Shown: piece after piece, positions 10,676 to 23,139 of the stretch | Layout of the letters: the number at the start of each line of letters is the position of its first letter | How positions within the stretch are numbered: position 1 is the first letter of the stretch | Assembly: GCA_963978545.1 (NCBI GenBank) | Contig: OZ021728.1 | Span: 992,001-1,056,000 of the forward strand | From: Linyphia triangularis | Taxonomy: Eukaryota > Arthropoda > Arachnida > Araneae > Linyphiidae | Length of the DNA: 64,000 nt | Reading direction: 5' to 3' | Made by a program: the position numbers and the translations under genes | Notes under the pieces: generated by a model | What the model was told of the DNA's origin: nothing | The model's database searches: none | Seen by the model: the letters and a program-made list of their open reading frames with translations, nothing else

Positions 10676-11463
10676 CCCCCAAAAAACACTTTTGAAAAGT
10701 AGAAGAACCACCAACCTCAAAAATACAAAAAACTTTCTTGCAATAAAAAAACCATAAACATGATGAAAATTTTCAACCACAAATACAGTGATATAAAAAA
10801 TTGCCAACCTCTGATTACAACTCTAGGTTGTGACTCGCTTAAGAATGTATGCTTACTTAGTTTATTTTTAAAATTTAAATTCCGCTCCCATAAAAATTTA
10901 CGCTGCTTGAGGTTGGCGCCCGTCTTAATTACTAACCTTTAAAACCTCCCACACAATAAAAACTTTCCAAAATGTATGTATCAACCAAACAAAAGCTTAC
11001 CACAAAACTTCAGTTTCCAACTTAAAAAATTCTTAATAAAGATTCAAATGCAAGCGTTTGAGCACAGTTTCTCTATACTATTTTGAAAGTTACATGAACA
11101 TGAAGATTTACACCACTTTATGATTTCATTTGGATTGGTAGGAAATACAAACTCGAATATTAGTTCAATATGCCATAAATTAGTTTAAACGCAAGCATTG
11201 TTAATATTCCTATGACGGGTGCCAACCTCAAGCAGCGTAAATTTTTATGGGAGCGGAACTTAAATTTTAAAAATAAACTAAGTAAGCATACATTCTTAAG
11301 CGAGTCACAACCTAGAGTTGTAATCAGAGGTTGGCCATTTTTTATATCACTGTATTTGTGGTTGAAAATTTTCATCATGTTTATGGTTTTTTTATTGCAA
11401 GAAAGTTTTTTGTATTTTTGAGGTTGGTGGTTCTTCTACTTTTCAAAAGTGTTTTTTGGGGGT
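10676..11463. repeat. Near-perfect inverted repeat, 250-bp arms
   Basis: The left arm is 10676-10924 and the right arm 11214-11463, with a 289-bp spacer. I see only a handful of differences along the arms. The same short peptide frame (starting MMKIFNHKYSDIKN) therefore appears on both strands at 10760 and 11378; it is a product of the symmetry, not a gene. No family A or MITE terminal sequence marks the ends. Confidence 0.9.
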
Positions 11464-12426
11464 TCCTAATTCTTCTCGGATCAGCAAAAGTAAGGTACGT
11501 ACTGAAAGCTAAAATTTCAGGCTATATTTTTTCACTGAAATATAAAAGTCGAAAATTTTGAAATTTTCTCTTAGAAATGACGTAAATTAAAAACTAGCGA
11601 AAAATAGCGTCTAATATGTTTTATTACCCTGAGCCTTAAACCCAAGGGTATTGTTTTCAATTGGTCAAAGGTGTGATCCGGTTTCTGTCCTCACTTAATG
11701 TTTGAGCATGCGCAGAAACAGCATTGTGTGGACATGCGCCTGCTTGCATAAAAAGAGATAGATGCTGATGATCAGTTTAATGATAGATGATCGATGTTTC
11801 AAATAAAACCAAACAAACTTTGTAATGACTTTGGACTGAAAGCTCAGTCCGAAGTCGATTATTATTTTTATTTTTTTCATACATGGAAAAAAAAAAGAGG
11901 TAATGATATGACAAAAAAAAAAATAGTTTTCATTTGATTTTTTAGTAATTATTTCAATTGAGCCCGAAGGAAATAATTCAAATGAGTTAGTACTTGGTGA
12001 TTTACGTAACGAGGGAAATGTTGGGATGCATTGGACATCTTGAACAAAAATGTTGCTGTCATACTGCGATTTATATGCTTAGTAAAATGGGGGCACAAAT
12101 TAGAAGAGGACTTTTTAATTTTATATGTGCAATCACTTTGGAAGTGTCACAGCCACTATTTTCACTAATTCAAAACAACCTTAATGAGTTACAACACAAT
12201 TCCTTAGATGTGATTAAGATATGATTACTGTTATGCATTAGAAACGACATTAAGAACCATCACAGGAAACTGGTATACTGGAAGTATAGTGACGAGTTGG
12301 GGTTAAATCCATGCACAGAGGTACATGTATTACTCTATACATGTATTTACTGAACTTCATGACTGAACTAAAATTAAAACAAGCAAATAAAAATATTTTT
12401 AATACTATTACTATCAAAAAGTTAAG
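11464..12426. other. Unassigned; small family A fragment
   Basis: Bases about 11575-11640 (ATGACGTAAATTAAAAACTA, AATAGCGTCTAATATGTTTT) match the inner part of the family A terminal repeat. The frame at 11994-12224 has no recognisable domain. Nothing else can be supported. Confidence 0.4.
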
Positions 12427-12718
12427 ATGGCGGCCTTCCGCCTCTCAGATTTTTCTAGACTTTTGATATGCTTTTCAAGAAATTTTTCTGAGTCTAAAAA
12501 ACTCTGTTGTTGTTGCTTATCTCACGCCTGGTCTGACGAAGTCAGACCAGGTCCATGAATCCGTTGACAAGAAGGAAGTCAATGACCAGAAGAGGGGTAG
12601 AATAGATGTATTCCCTAACCAGTCCCAAACAGTCCAGGATATGCTGAGGTGAGGCCTGATGTTGGAGGCATTTGAGGCAGAGAGGGAAGCTCAAAAGCCC
12701 CAGAGGAAAAAACTCTAA
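12427..12718 (+). pseudogene. Unrecognised small pseudogene, mitochondrial-type N-terminus
   Basis: AAGATGGCGGCC gives a good start context at 12427. That frame runs 43 codons, beginning MAAFRLSDFSRLLICFSRNF, a basic amphipathic stretch without acidic residues for most of its length, as in mitochondrial presequences. A second frame, one base out, takes over near 12520 and reads VDKKEVNDQKRGRIDVFPNQ, then, after an in-frame TGA at 12650-12652, EAFEAEREAQKPQRKKL and a TAA at 12716-12718. Base composition is clearly richer in G+C than the flanks. One frameshift and one TGA (a CGA>TGA change would explain it) argue for a pseudogene, perhaps retrocopied since there is no intron. An alternative is an exon ending at the donor-like GCTGAG|GTGAGG (12648). 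I do not recognise the protein. Confidence 0.45.
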
Positions 12719-14670
12719 AAACCTTTTGTTGCAATTTGTTTCAAGTTTTCATCTAAAATGGAAGGAATAACGCATTTTAATTGTGGTGCAAAGTATGATG
12801 TAGGAAAGTTGGAATAACTTTTGTACCGATTTTCCATAGTTTTTACTTCTTTTTACCCAAGGTCACTCTTGCATGACGATGAATGATATAGTATAGCGAC
12901 ATCAGCGTAATATTCGTCGCAAACGACGTAAATCTCACCAATAGCGAAAAAGTTGGTGAAGAGTATTAACGTTAAGATTGAGAAACGATATTTCTTCTTG
13001 GTCTTTCCAAGGGGTTTCAAAGAACGTTTGCAAAACTTTAAAAATCCATAAAAACAATGATAAATAAGTAAAAGTTACGGAAACATTTTTTTAATTTTTT
13101 GAAAATGTCTAAAAAAAGTGGGCTTTTCTGCAGATAACAAGCGGCTAAAATCGTCCACTGTGAATCTTGACGATACGACCAATACATATTAGTGGATAGA
13201 GGTATAGTATTATCAGTAAAAAGTATTGAATAGAAAACTTTCATTAAGCCTTTGATTGCGTCAAAACACACCTCTAACAACACTTGAGTTTACTCCTAAA
13301 TAAAGACATTTAAATGTAAAATCGTTACAATTCGGTCAATTTTTTTCAATTCGTGTTTTGTCACTTCTGAAACACTGTTATATTTCACAACTTTTGAATA
13401 AGTTCATGCAAGGGTTGCCTTGAAAAGAGATAATTCTGTAACTTTTAAAATAAATCTCTCCGTGAAATTCACGCAATCTTTCTGCGATTTCCTTTTTTGA
13501 GCTATTGTGCAATTTTCGCCGATTCACTTTCTCTAATTAGTTCAAGAAATAAACTCCGGAAACTAAGCTTTTGTGGGATAAACCTCACGAAATAATGATT
13601 GAATCCGAAAAAGAGAAAATTTAATTAGCCCGAGAATCTTTTATGAGACGAATATATTCGGAGTACAACAGAATTTCTTTAGTGTTTCTATTTAATTAGT
13701 CTTACTTTCATTTGGGTAGAATACAGTTTCGGATCAGTTAATTCGTCTGTAGAGGAAAGGAAAAATTTCCCTCCTGAAAGGGGAAAATAATCGAAAAGGG
13801 AAAATTTTCGAGGACTTCGTGTATGACTTGAGTGTTAGCTCAGCATCAGATAATGTAACTCTATAGGGTGGATATTGTTCTGGACAAATCACAGCCTGTT
13901 ATAGTAATATTGATAACCTGCGAGCGTATTTTTTTTTTAAAACTTGAAGATACGTTGATAACAACAAGAAAATAAGCTCTTTTAAGTTTACATTTTAATT
14001 AATAATTTACTTTTCTAACCCCGGGTATTATAAACGAATCGGTCAACATCGTTCCAATGAGGGAAAAACCGGTTCATCCATCGTTGTAGCGTATTGTAAA
14101 TATATTAACGTGATCATTCTAAAGAGGAAGTATCCCTATACTCGCTATATGTCCGTAATTTGGGTTGTTAAGTCAGTAATGGTGGATCTAATGATTCATC
14201 ACTAACTCGCGTAAGATACTTTGGGTAACTAATTTAACAATGCATTCACTCCAATTCGACATTAGTTCGCAAAGCGAGAGATTGATTGGCGAGTGGAATG
14301 AAGTATAAGAATTAAAGTTAAAAACCAGTTATTGTTTTTAAAGCACAAATTTAGATTCTCAGACAAGGACTGAAATGATTCAATTTATCTGGCATTGATT
14401 TTGGCATAGGATGATGGTAATTGGGTAATAAATCAACGATTAAAGTTATAGTTAAAAACCCACGAGCCGAGTACGCCAGTGGTAAAAACACATCGTTTGG
14501 AGAGGCATGAAAGATTTGGCAAGTGGTCTCTATTTCATCTCTTTGTTCTTTTCACCTCCAGAATCTGGTCAGGCATCGTAATCTCTTATCAGCGTGCAAA
14601 ATAAAATGAAGTGCATTCTTTTTCTTTTAATTCAGTTAAATTCAATTCCTTGAATTAGTCTCTCTGTAAG
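12719..14670. other. Unassigned AT-rich DNA
   Basis: A minus-strand open frame at 13038-13283 (81 codons) shows no domain I know. A short family A terminal match (GAGGAAGTATCCCTATACTC) lies near 14122. Around 14460-14590 is a slightly G+C-richer segment without a clear pattern. Confidence 0.35.
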
Positions 14671-14673
14671 TAT

Positions 14674-15627
<954 letters not shown>

Positions 15628-15790
15628 ATGTTTGGTTGGTTGGTTGTACGCTCAACGACCTATTTTTGTGCACAATAACGACTAATAAGCCACCAACAGC
15701 TTAACGTTGATTCCGAACCACAACGAACATCCATGTCTAACCCAGGATTCTAACTCGGCACCTTTGGCATGCGAGGCCAAAATAAGTTAA
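15628..15790 (-). mobile_element. SINE-2 copy
   Basis: Read on the minus strand it carries the SINE-2 blocks (ATGTTCGTTGTGGTTCGGAA, TAAGCTGTTGGTGG) and ends with AACCAACCAAC. The opposite end is close to GGCCTCGCATGCC. Target duplications are not clear. Confidence 0.65.
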
Positions 15791-16025
15791 AAAAGAAGTT
15801 ATATTCTAATTTTCTTCGACATCAGATCTAGACAAGATTCAGAAATACCATTCTAAAGGATATGACACTATGGATTGTGAATAATTTCCATTGAAAAGTC
15901 GCTTCTTCGCTATCACAATACTTATCTTATAAATCTTGGCGATATTCGACATTTAATGACTAATGATAACCTTATCATCATATCACCAGGTAGAAGAAAA
16001 ATACTTAACAAGAGTTTTTCTTTTT

Positions 16026-16865
16026 CAGAGGAAGTTCTAATAAGGTTCATTCCTCAATACCGGTAATGATACAATCTTCTCGCCACATTCATTTAGAAAC
16101 TTCTTTGTAGAAAACCTTGACATTAGGGACGAAAATCATCACTTCATGAAATGACAAATTAAAAACTCAAAAATAGCGTTTAATATGGTTTATTTTATAT
16201 TTGAAAATCTTACGTCAATGCAATTGTTACAGTGTCTCCACCTGTTTTTGTCTGTTTTAATTTTCCTTTATAATATTGTTGCACAAATTGTCTGTATATA
16301 GTGTAAATAGTGACGTATTATTTTAAAATTCTATTGTAATTTATTTTTATCTTATTTTATTTATTAACAGCGATTATACAGGTTAGGAAAAGGTGGCAAC
16401 ACCTAAAGCAATCGAGAAATTTCGAGACGTTTCTTTTCCGACGAATTGGCTGGAAATTTCGCGAATATTCTCTCGTGCCAAGTATAAATAGGACTGTAGA
16501 TCGGGAAAGTTTTCAGATTGACTTCGGACTTCGTTGAAAGCTGATCGCTTTGTTTACCTATTGGAGTGAGCTTGTATAGTCGCTGTATTCGAAGTTGTTC
16601 TTACTGAAGCTTGTGTTGAAGCTTGAGAGTGATTAAACTGTTGTCTGTGAATAAATTTCGTGTCTTTGAAGAGTGAATAAATAGTAGTTTTTATCTTAAA
16701 AACTGTGCCATCATTGCCTCAGCGGAAAAATTCATAACAATATAGATAGACATAAAATGAAAACAATTTATGTCATTTCATTTAGTGATCTTTTTCGTAC
16801 CTACTCCCAATACTCGCAATGTTACAATTTTCTAACCCAGTGCATTTGGAATCTTGGTTCTTCTT
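16026..16865. repeat. Family A foldback element, short copy, holding a solo LTR-1
   Basis: The left terminal repeat (16026-16200) starts CAGAGGAAGTTCTAATAAGG. The right terminal repeat (about 16744-16865) is its inverted partner with TTATGTCATTTCATTTAGTG. The LTR at 16277-16739 sits in the short central region. Without it the element is about 375 bp. Confidence 0.75.
16277..16739 (+). mobile_element. Solo LTR, family LTR-1
   Basis: Starts TGTTGCAC and ends CATAACA, 463 bp, with ATAT duplicated at 16273-16276 and 16740-16743. A TATA box TATAAATA lies at 16483-16490 and AATAAA at 16650-16655. Closely similar to 681-1125. Confidence 0.92.
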
Positions 16866-17020
16866 CTTTTGAAGCTCTATTTTTTTTTATTATTCAGGGG
16901 TTTTTTTTGTCGACCAACGATAATACAAGCAATTAAGTCGGAAAGTTTCATGACCATTTTGCCCGTTCTGATTGCGAAATCGCTTGAATTCGATTTTTCG
17001 TGACACTCCGTCAGCTAGTA

Positions 17021-17192
17021 TACCAAACGGTATAGTGGTTAGTGTGCTAGATTCTAGACCGCGAGGTTGCGAGTCCCGTGTTAGGCATGGGTGTTTGTAA
17101 ATGTATGTTGGCTTGTCTAATGACGAATGTTTCGGCGCATTATAGCCCTGGTGTTACTGACGGCGCTAGATAATCTGAAAACAACCAACCAA
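17021..17192 (+). mobile_element. SINE-1 copy
   Basis: Lacks the first few bases of the tRNA-like head and some bases around the B-box, but keeps the 3' domain. The target duplication CCGTCAGCTAGTA / CCGCCAGCTAGTA lies at 17008-17020 and 17193-17205, with one difference. Confidence 0.9.
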
Positions 17193-17377
17193 CCGCCAGC
17201 TAGTACAAGAGCATCGTGGATTCGCGAAAGGAATTAATATTCCGAGTTGTTTTGAAAAGATCTAAGCGCTTGTTTACTTTTACGGTGCCTGAAATATGAC
17301 ATGTGAAGTTGTATGTTGAAGCTCGATAAAATGTTATCTGTTGTTTTAAGTAGTTTTGTGCGAACAAATGATAGTAT

Positions 17378-18161
17378 TGCGTGGATGGGTTCGAAAGATT
17401 TGAATCCAAAGCAGATCAAAACTTTCAGAAATTTATTCCAGTATAACTCTTCGCAGATTCCTTTACAACTCCAGAATTTCTCGTTCTAGTAGACTCAGTA
17501 CAGCTCTTTCCACAACAACAGAGCACAAAACAGCAGTTAAAAACTTGACAACACAACTGCTCAAATCGCCGCAAAAGACAATGCAGTACAGTTCACTTTC
17601 GGAACTCTCTGAATGCTCGCTGAGAGACAGCTAACTCAGTATCTCAACTCAGTAATTTCAGTCAACTATAACTGACTCAACTAACTCAGTGACTCCACTC
17701 AGTAATTCCAGTCAACTAACTGACTCAACTCACTAATTCCCCTAACTCAACTCATGGCCGGGCTTATATAAGAAAGTTAAACCTTCGTGAAACTTCCAGA
17801 GATAGAAATTTGGAGGACTTTCCAGATCGTAGTCGAAAAGTCCTATACATGTACATGAGGACCGAAAATGTCGCCAAGTTTGGCGACATTTGCAGATTTC
17901 TCGCCATATTTGGCGACAAAATTTAGTCGCCAAAACCGTCGCCAACTTGGCGAGATTTCCAATACCATAAAGTTAAATGCCCTGCTCCTTGTAAAACTCG
18001 CTTCCCAGCGTTATCTCTGGAAAACTCGTTACCAAGCATTAAGACACACATTGCAGGAAAGCAAACCCTTGCACTGCCTTATGCGAAATGTACGGAAATT
18101 TATCTTTTTACATAATTAATGCTACGAAATATTTACAAATATACAGAAGTTCGTAGCAACA
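17378..18161 (-). mobile_element. Solo LTR, family LTR-2
   Basis: Runs from TGCGTGGATGGGTTCG to CGTAGCAACA and aligns end to end with the other LTR-2 copies, except that the first TGT is missing. Flanking GTAT / GTTT is an imperfect 4-bp duplication. A TATATAAG box lies near 17764. Bases 17871-17958 hold the TCGCCAA / TTGGCGA cluster. The peptide frames here are by-products. Confidence 0.85.
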
Positions 18162-18417
18162 GTTTTTATTGTTATTTCCTCTGAGAAAATTCCTTGAAAT
18201 TTCGTCACTATTGATATTTTAATCCCAGAAATGGAGTTTCTGAATATCACGTTCCAGTAGCTTTGTCCTGATTGAGATAATCTGTGAGAAACCTGGTTTC
18301 CTCCTCAACAATCCCAGTTGATCGGACCTCGGATTACTTAGGGATTGGTGTGAAGGGATTGTTTCATTCCTCCGGATGAACAGGATATTTGATTTCGGTG
18401 CTGACTTTCTCAGGAAT
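18162..18417. other. Unassigned DNA
   Basis: No gene, repeat or regulatory pattern that I can support. Confidence 0.4.
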
Positions 18418-18475
18418 TTCTTAGGCGTCCTAGGAAAGATCATTCCCTATACTAGTTATGTTACAATCTTTTAGC

Positions 18476-19010
18476 ACATTTAGAAACTACTTTGTAGAAA
18501 GCCTCCTTGACTTTTGGTGTACGAAAAAGATCACTTAGTAAAATGACGTAAATTGAAAACTCGAAAATAGCTTCTAATGTATTTGAAATCAATGCATAAA
18601 CAGTGGCTCCACCTGGTTTTGTCTTTTGCTATCTTAAATTTAATTTATAATAGACTAGCTGAATACCTCCTTGACTTTGGTGTACGAAAAAGATCACTTA
18701 GTAAAATGACGTAAATTGAAAACTTGAAAATAGCGTCTAATGTATTTTATTTTATATTTGAAATCATTGCATAAGCAGTGGCTCCACCTGGTTTTGTATT
18801 TTGCTATCTTAAATTTAATTTATAATAGACTAGCTGAATACCTCCTTGACTTTGGTGTACGAAAAAGATCACTTAGTAAAATGACGTAAATTGAAAACTT
18901 GAAAATAGCGTCTAATGTATTTTATTTTATATTTGAAATCATTGCATAAGCAGTGGCTCCACCTGGTTTTGTATTTTGCTATCTTAAATTTAATTTATAA
19001 TAGACTAGCT
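18476..19010 (+). repeat. 175-bp tandem triplication of the terminal repeat's inner part
   Basis: TAGACTAGCTGAATACC occurs at 18651, 18826 and 19001, exactly 175 bp apart. Copies two and three are almost identical; the first has a slightly different start. The unit covers the inner half of the family A terminal repeat through to the start of the interior. Confidence 0.92.
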
Positions 19011-20921
19011 GAATACCCATTCTGCGCTACGAAATTTTACCATGAGCATTTTAGCTATCAAAAGACATTCGTGTATTCTACACTTCAGACGTTTGTTCCC
19101 ATTTCGATCCTGAGAAATTGATTTATCAAAATAGGAACTTTCCTTTGTTGATATTTTAAACGAAATTTATAATTGTAAATACTATATTGGAAATGAGACA
19201 TTTGAATATCTCTCGTTTAGAACGTTTAATCCTCTTTGGACCCTTTTTTATTAATTAATCGAGATTGCTATAGTTTATCGTGTTTATGTTTGCTTCTAAA
19301 TTTCAACTAGTTCTAATTTAGTTCTAAATTTCAAGTATTGGAAATAAGGCATTAAGATATTCCTCGTATAGTATCAATGTTACGTCGACTTTTCATCCCT
19401 TAAAAATTCGTTAATCGATATTGGAATAACTTATTTTTCCTATATTTTCCTTCCTAACATTTGCGCCAAATATCAGAATCGTGACAACATTAGAAGTGAG
19501 AGTCATTCGGATGTTCCTCATTTTGAACGATTAACCCCTTTTCGACCCCTTAAAGTTGGATAATCGAGATAGGAATAGCTTGCTTTTTCTATGTTTATCT
19601 TTGTAGACATTTTTACCAATTTTCAGAGTTGTGGCCAAATGGGATGTTGGACATTCGAATGTCCCTCGTTTGGAACGTTTAACTTCTTTTCGATCCCTTA
19701 AAGTGGGTTAATCAAGAACGCAATAGATTAACTTTTCTATGTTTGTCTTTGTTAATATTTTAACCAATTTTCAGTGATCATGTGGGAAATGGGACATTCG
19801 AATTTGAAATGTTTAACCCCTTTTCCACCCCTTAAAGTGGGTTAATCAAGTTTGGAATAGCTCAACTTTTCTATGCTTGTCTTTGCTGACATTTGTACCA
19901 ATTTTCAGAGTTCTGACGACATGGGAAGAGAAATATTCGAATATTCCTCGTTTGGAAAGTTTAACCCCTTTTCGACCCCTTAAAGTGGGTTAATCGAGAT
20001 CGGAATAGCTTACTTTCTCTATGTTTACCACTGTTGACATTTGTATCAATTTTGAGATTTGTGGGAGGATGAGTGAGTGCGGGCTTTGCTTAATATGAGA
20101 CTAGCTGAATACCCGTGCCGTGCTAAGAAATTTTACCATTAGCATTTTAGCGATCAAAAGACATTCATGTATTCTACACTTCAGACGTTTGCTCCCATTT
20201 CGATCCCGACAAATTGATTTATCAAAATAGGAACTTTCCTTTGTTGACATTTTAAACGAAATTTATAATTGGGAATAGTAAATTGGAATAGTTTTTTGTG
20301 TTTATGTTTGCTCTTACTTCTAAATTTCAAAGTAGTAGCTGTATTGGAATTGAGACATTAAGTTAATCCTCGTATAGTTTCAAAGTTGCGTCGTCTTTTC
20401 ATCCCTTAAAAATTCGTTAATCGATATTGGAATGACTTATTTTTTTAACATTTGCAAAAAATATCAGAAAAATGACTACATTGGAAGAGGAACATTCGGA
20501 TATCCCTCGTTTGGAACATTTAACCCCTTTTCGACCCCTTAAAGTTGGTTAATCGAGAACAGAATAGCTTACTTTTTCTATGTTTAATCTTTTTTGACAT
20601 TTGTACCAAATTTCCGAGTTGTGACCAAATGGGAAGTGGGACATTCGAATATCTCTAGTTTGGAACGTTTAACGCCTTTTGCAAACCTTAAGTGGGTTAA
20701 TCGAGATCGGAATGGCTTACTTTTTCTACGTTTATCTTTATTGACATTCCTACCAATTTTCAGAGTTGTGACTATATGGGAAGTGGGATATTCGAGTTTG
20801 GAATGTTTATCCCCTTTTCCACCCCTTAAAGTGGGTTAATCAAGCTCGGAATAGCTTAACTTTTCTATATGTTTGTCTTTGTTGATATTTTTACCAATTT
20901 TTAGAGTTGTGACCATATGGG

Positions 20922-21097
20922 TTGGTTGTATTCAGATTATCTGGCGCCGTCAGCAACACGAGGGCTATAATGCGCCGAAACATTCGTCATTAGACAAGCC
21001 AACATACATTTACAAACACCCATGCCAACACGGGACTCGAACCCGCAACCTCGTGGTCTAGAAGCTAGCACGCAAACCACTATACCGTTTGGTCGGC
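20922..21097 (-). mobile_element. SINE-1 copy in the ~150-bp array
   Basis: Full-length, with tRNA-like head to the right. A perfect 14-bp target duplication TGTGACCATATGGG lies at 20908-20921 and 21098-21111. Confidence 0.94.
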
Positions 21098-21295
21098 TGT
21101 GACCATATGGGAAGTGGTACATTCGAATATTCCTCGTTTGGAACGTTTAACCCCTTTTCCACCCCTTGATCCACCCGAGATCGGAATAGCTCACTTTTTT
21201 TGCGTTTGTCTTTATTGGTATTCACGCCAGTTTTCAGAGTTGTGAAAATATGAGAAGTAGGACATTCCAATATATCGCTCGTTTGGAACGTTTAA

Positions 21296-21512
21296 CCTTT
21301 AACTGCTGTGGTTGGGTGGTTTGAGGTTTTTGGCGCAAGAGCAACACATGGTCCATACTGCGCCACACAAATTTGTGAACATCAGTTTAAAGTTTAATAA
21401 ACATAGTATCAGAAAAATTAATATAAAAGTCAAAGATGAGATATTTTAGGGGGTGGAGGCATTCCACAAAAAATGACTCGCGGTCTGTCAGACCGCTTAC
21501 AGCAGTTAAAGG
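21296..21512. mobile_element. TTAA-type MITE (piggyBac-like) with a SINE-like segment
   Basis: Perfect 14-bp terminal inverted repeats CCTTTAACTGCTGT, with TTAA at both borders (21292-21295 and 21513-21516), the duplication typical of piggyBac. Near the right end is a short palindrome, GCGGTCTGTCAGACCGC. The left half contains GGCGCAAGAGCAACAC..TACTGCGCC, which resembles the SINE-1 3' domain. 217 bp, no coding. The empty site can be read from the neighbouring array units (GTTTAACCCC). Confidence 0.85.
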
Positions 21513-21959
21513 TTAACCCCTTTTCGACCCCTTAAAGTGGGTTAATCGAGATCGGAATAGCTTAATTTTTCTATGTTTGCCTATGTCGACATTTGCACCA
21601 ATTTTCAGAGTTGTGGACGTGTGGGAAGTGGTACATTCGAATATCCCTCGTTTGGAACGTTTAACCCCTTTTCGACCCCTTAAAGTGGTTTAACCGAGAT
21701 CGGAATAGCTTACTTTTTCTATTTTTACCATTGTTGATATTTGTGTAGATTTTCAGAGTTGTGACTATGTGGGAAGAATTAGTGAGTGAGGGCTTTGCCA
21801 TTATATATAGAGAGACATTAAATGGAAGCAATTAATGTCATTTCAATTAAGTGATATAACTAACTCACCAAGTGTCAAGGAGGTTTTCTACAAAGTAGTT
21901 TCTAAATGGGCTAGAATGTTGTAACATCGAGAGAATGGGGAACTTGGAATTCCTCTTAA

Positions 21960-22887
21960 ATTAATCAATGCAAGTAGATTAACAAGCGCTATTAATTTTG
22001 ATGATGAAACAGGGCCGAACGTTGTAGGTAGGGGTGGTGTTTTTCTTATTTTAATAATCTCTGCTCGTTGATGCTCGTCAACTCCCTAACAATGCACTAC
22101 CTTTATTCAGTCAATTTTTAGAAATCCTCAGAAAATGTCGCCATTTATCCGAACATATCTTAGTACCATTTTTTGTACGGCAAAAATGCTTGATGGGAAA
22201 ATACTATAATATCACTTCAAACCTATCAAATCTCACTAAATACACAGTAATGGATATTTTCAAACTTAAATACTTGGATTATAGAACTTTCTTTTAAGAA
22301 AAGTCGCCATATTTTTTTAAATGAAACAGATAAATCTATAGCATAGTAAACAACAAATTAGTATTCCTAAAATACGAATTTACTAATAGACCACTGTAGT
22401 GGCGCGAAACCTATGAAGCTTATTCTACTGTGATGTGGCTGTGTGTCGAGGATAGACGCTCCGACAGTTTACTCTCATGGAAAGAGTAAAACGCTTAGTA
22501 ATTTGGAGTTGATATTTGAATTCTGAATTGGGTTGAGAAGAAGTGTTTGTGATTTAATATTTGAGTCGGACTCTGATGAAACTTTTGACGAAGCTGTGGG
22601 TGAATTGTGTGTTTGAATTAAAAGATATTTTAATTTGGCGCATAACCTCATGGGTAAAAGACTGGGTTCGTAAAAGAGATACTCTCAGTATATTCAATTG
22701 AAGATCCCCAAGAATACAGAAAATGTCTTAGAATTACCGTAAACAATTTTAACGTGCTGATACAACTTTTAGAGCCTCTTATTTAGGGATTGTTTGGCAC
22801 AAAATTACATCCACCGATGTTAAAAAATAAATACTTAAATGCGTAAAAATTTCCTTTAACGTTTAAAAGAAGAAAATAATTTATAAG

Positions 22888-22921
<34 letters not shown>

Positions 22922-23139
22922 CAAAAAATAAATACGAAGAAAGTAAAGATTTTGAAAATAATTCATTTATATATATGTCTTTAAGTTGTAACAAAGACAT
23001 AAATTTCGTCAAACATAAGTATCAAAATTCATATACTACTTCTTAAGGTTTTTATTTGTTTAATAAATTAAAAATTTGTTTAATTGTTTAATAAATTAAT
23101 ATAAATTGATAAATTAAGCCAGATTAGAAATGATTGATC
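21960..23139. other. Unassigned; weak piggyBac-like N-terminal hint, (TA)n
   Basis: At 22478-22630 short pieces read MERVKR and, in another frame, FESDSDETFDEAVGE, an acidic start as in piggyBac transposases; this is too short to call. A TA microsatellite lies at about 22891-22917. Otherwise nothing is recognised. Confidence 0.3.

Larger units (their letters stand above)
19130..21780 (+). repeat. ~150-bp tandem array
   Basis: More than ten degenerate units recur with TCGTTTGGAACGTTTAACCC, CCTTAAAGTGGGTTAATCG and ACCAATTTTCAGAGTTGTGA. Two insertions (SINE-1 and a TTAA MITE) lie within it. No unit is coding. Confidence 0.9.
18418..21959. repeat. Family A foldback element, long copy with tandem interior
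   Basis: The left terminal repeat begins near 18420 (GTCCTAGGAAAGATCATTCC) and the right, inverted, ends at 21959 (GGAATTCCTCTTAAA). The interior starts with TAGACTAGCTGAATACC and ends with TATATATAGAGAGACATT, and is made almost wholly of tandem repeats. It contains a SINE-1 and a TTAA-type MITE. No transposase is present, so it must be non-autonomous. Confidence 0.75.

Noticed and set aside
10760..11378. Two nearly identical 60-72-codon frames on opposite strands
   Set aside because: A direct result of the inverted repeat 10676-11463; no other coding evidence.
19130..21780. CRISPR-like spaced repeats
   Set aside because: Units are ~150 bp, contiguous and degenerate with no spacers, in a eukaryotic transposon-rich setting.
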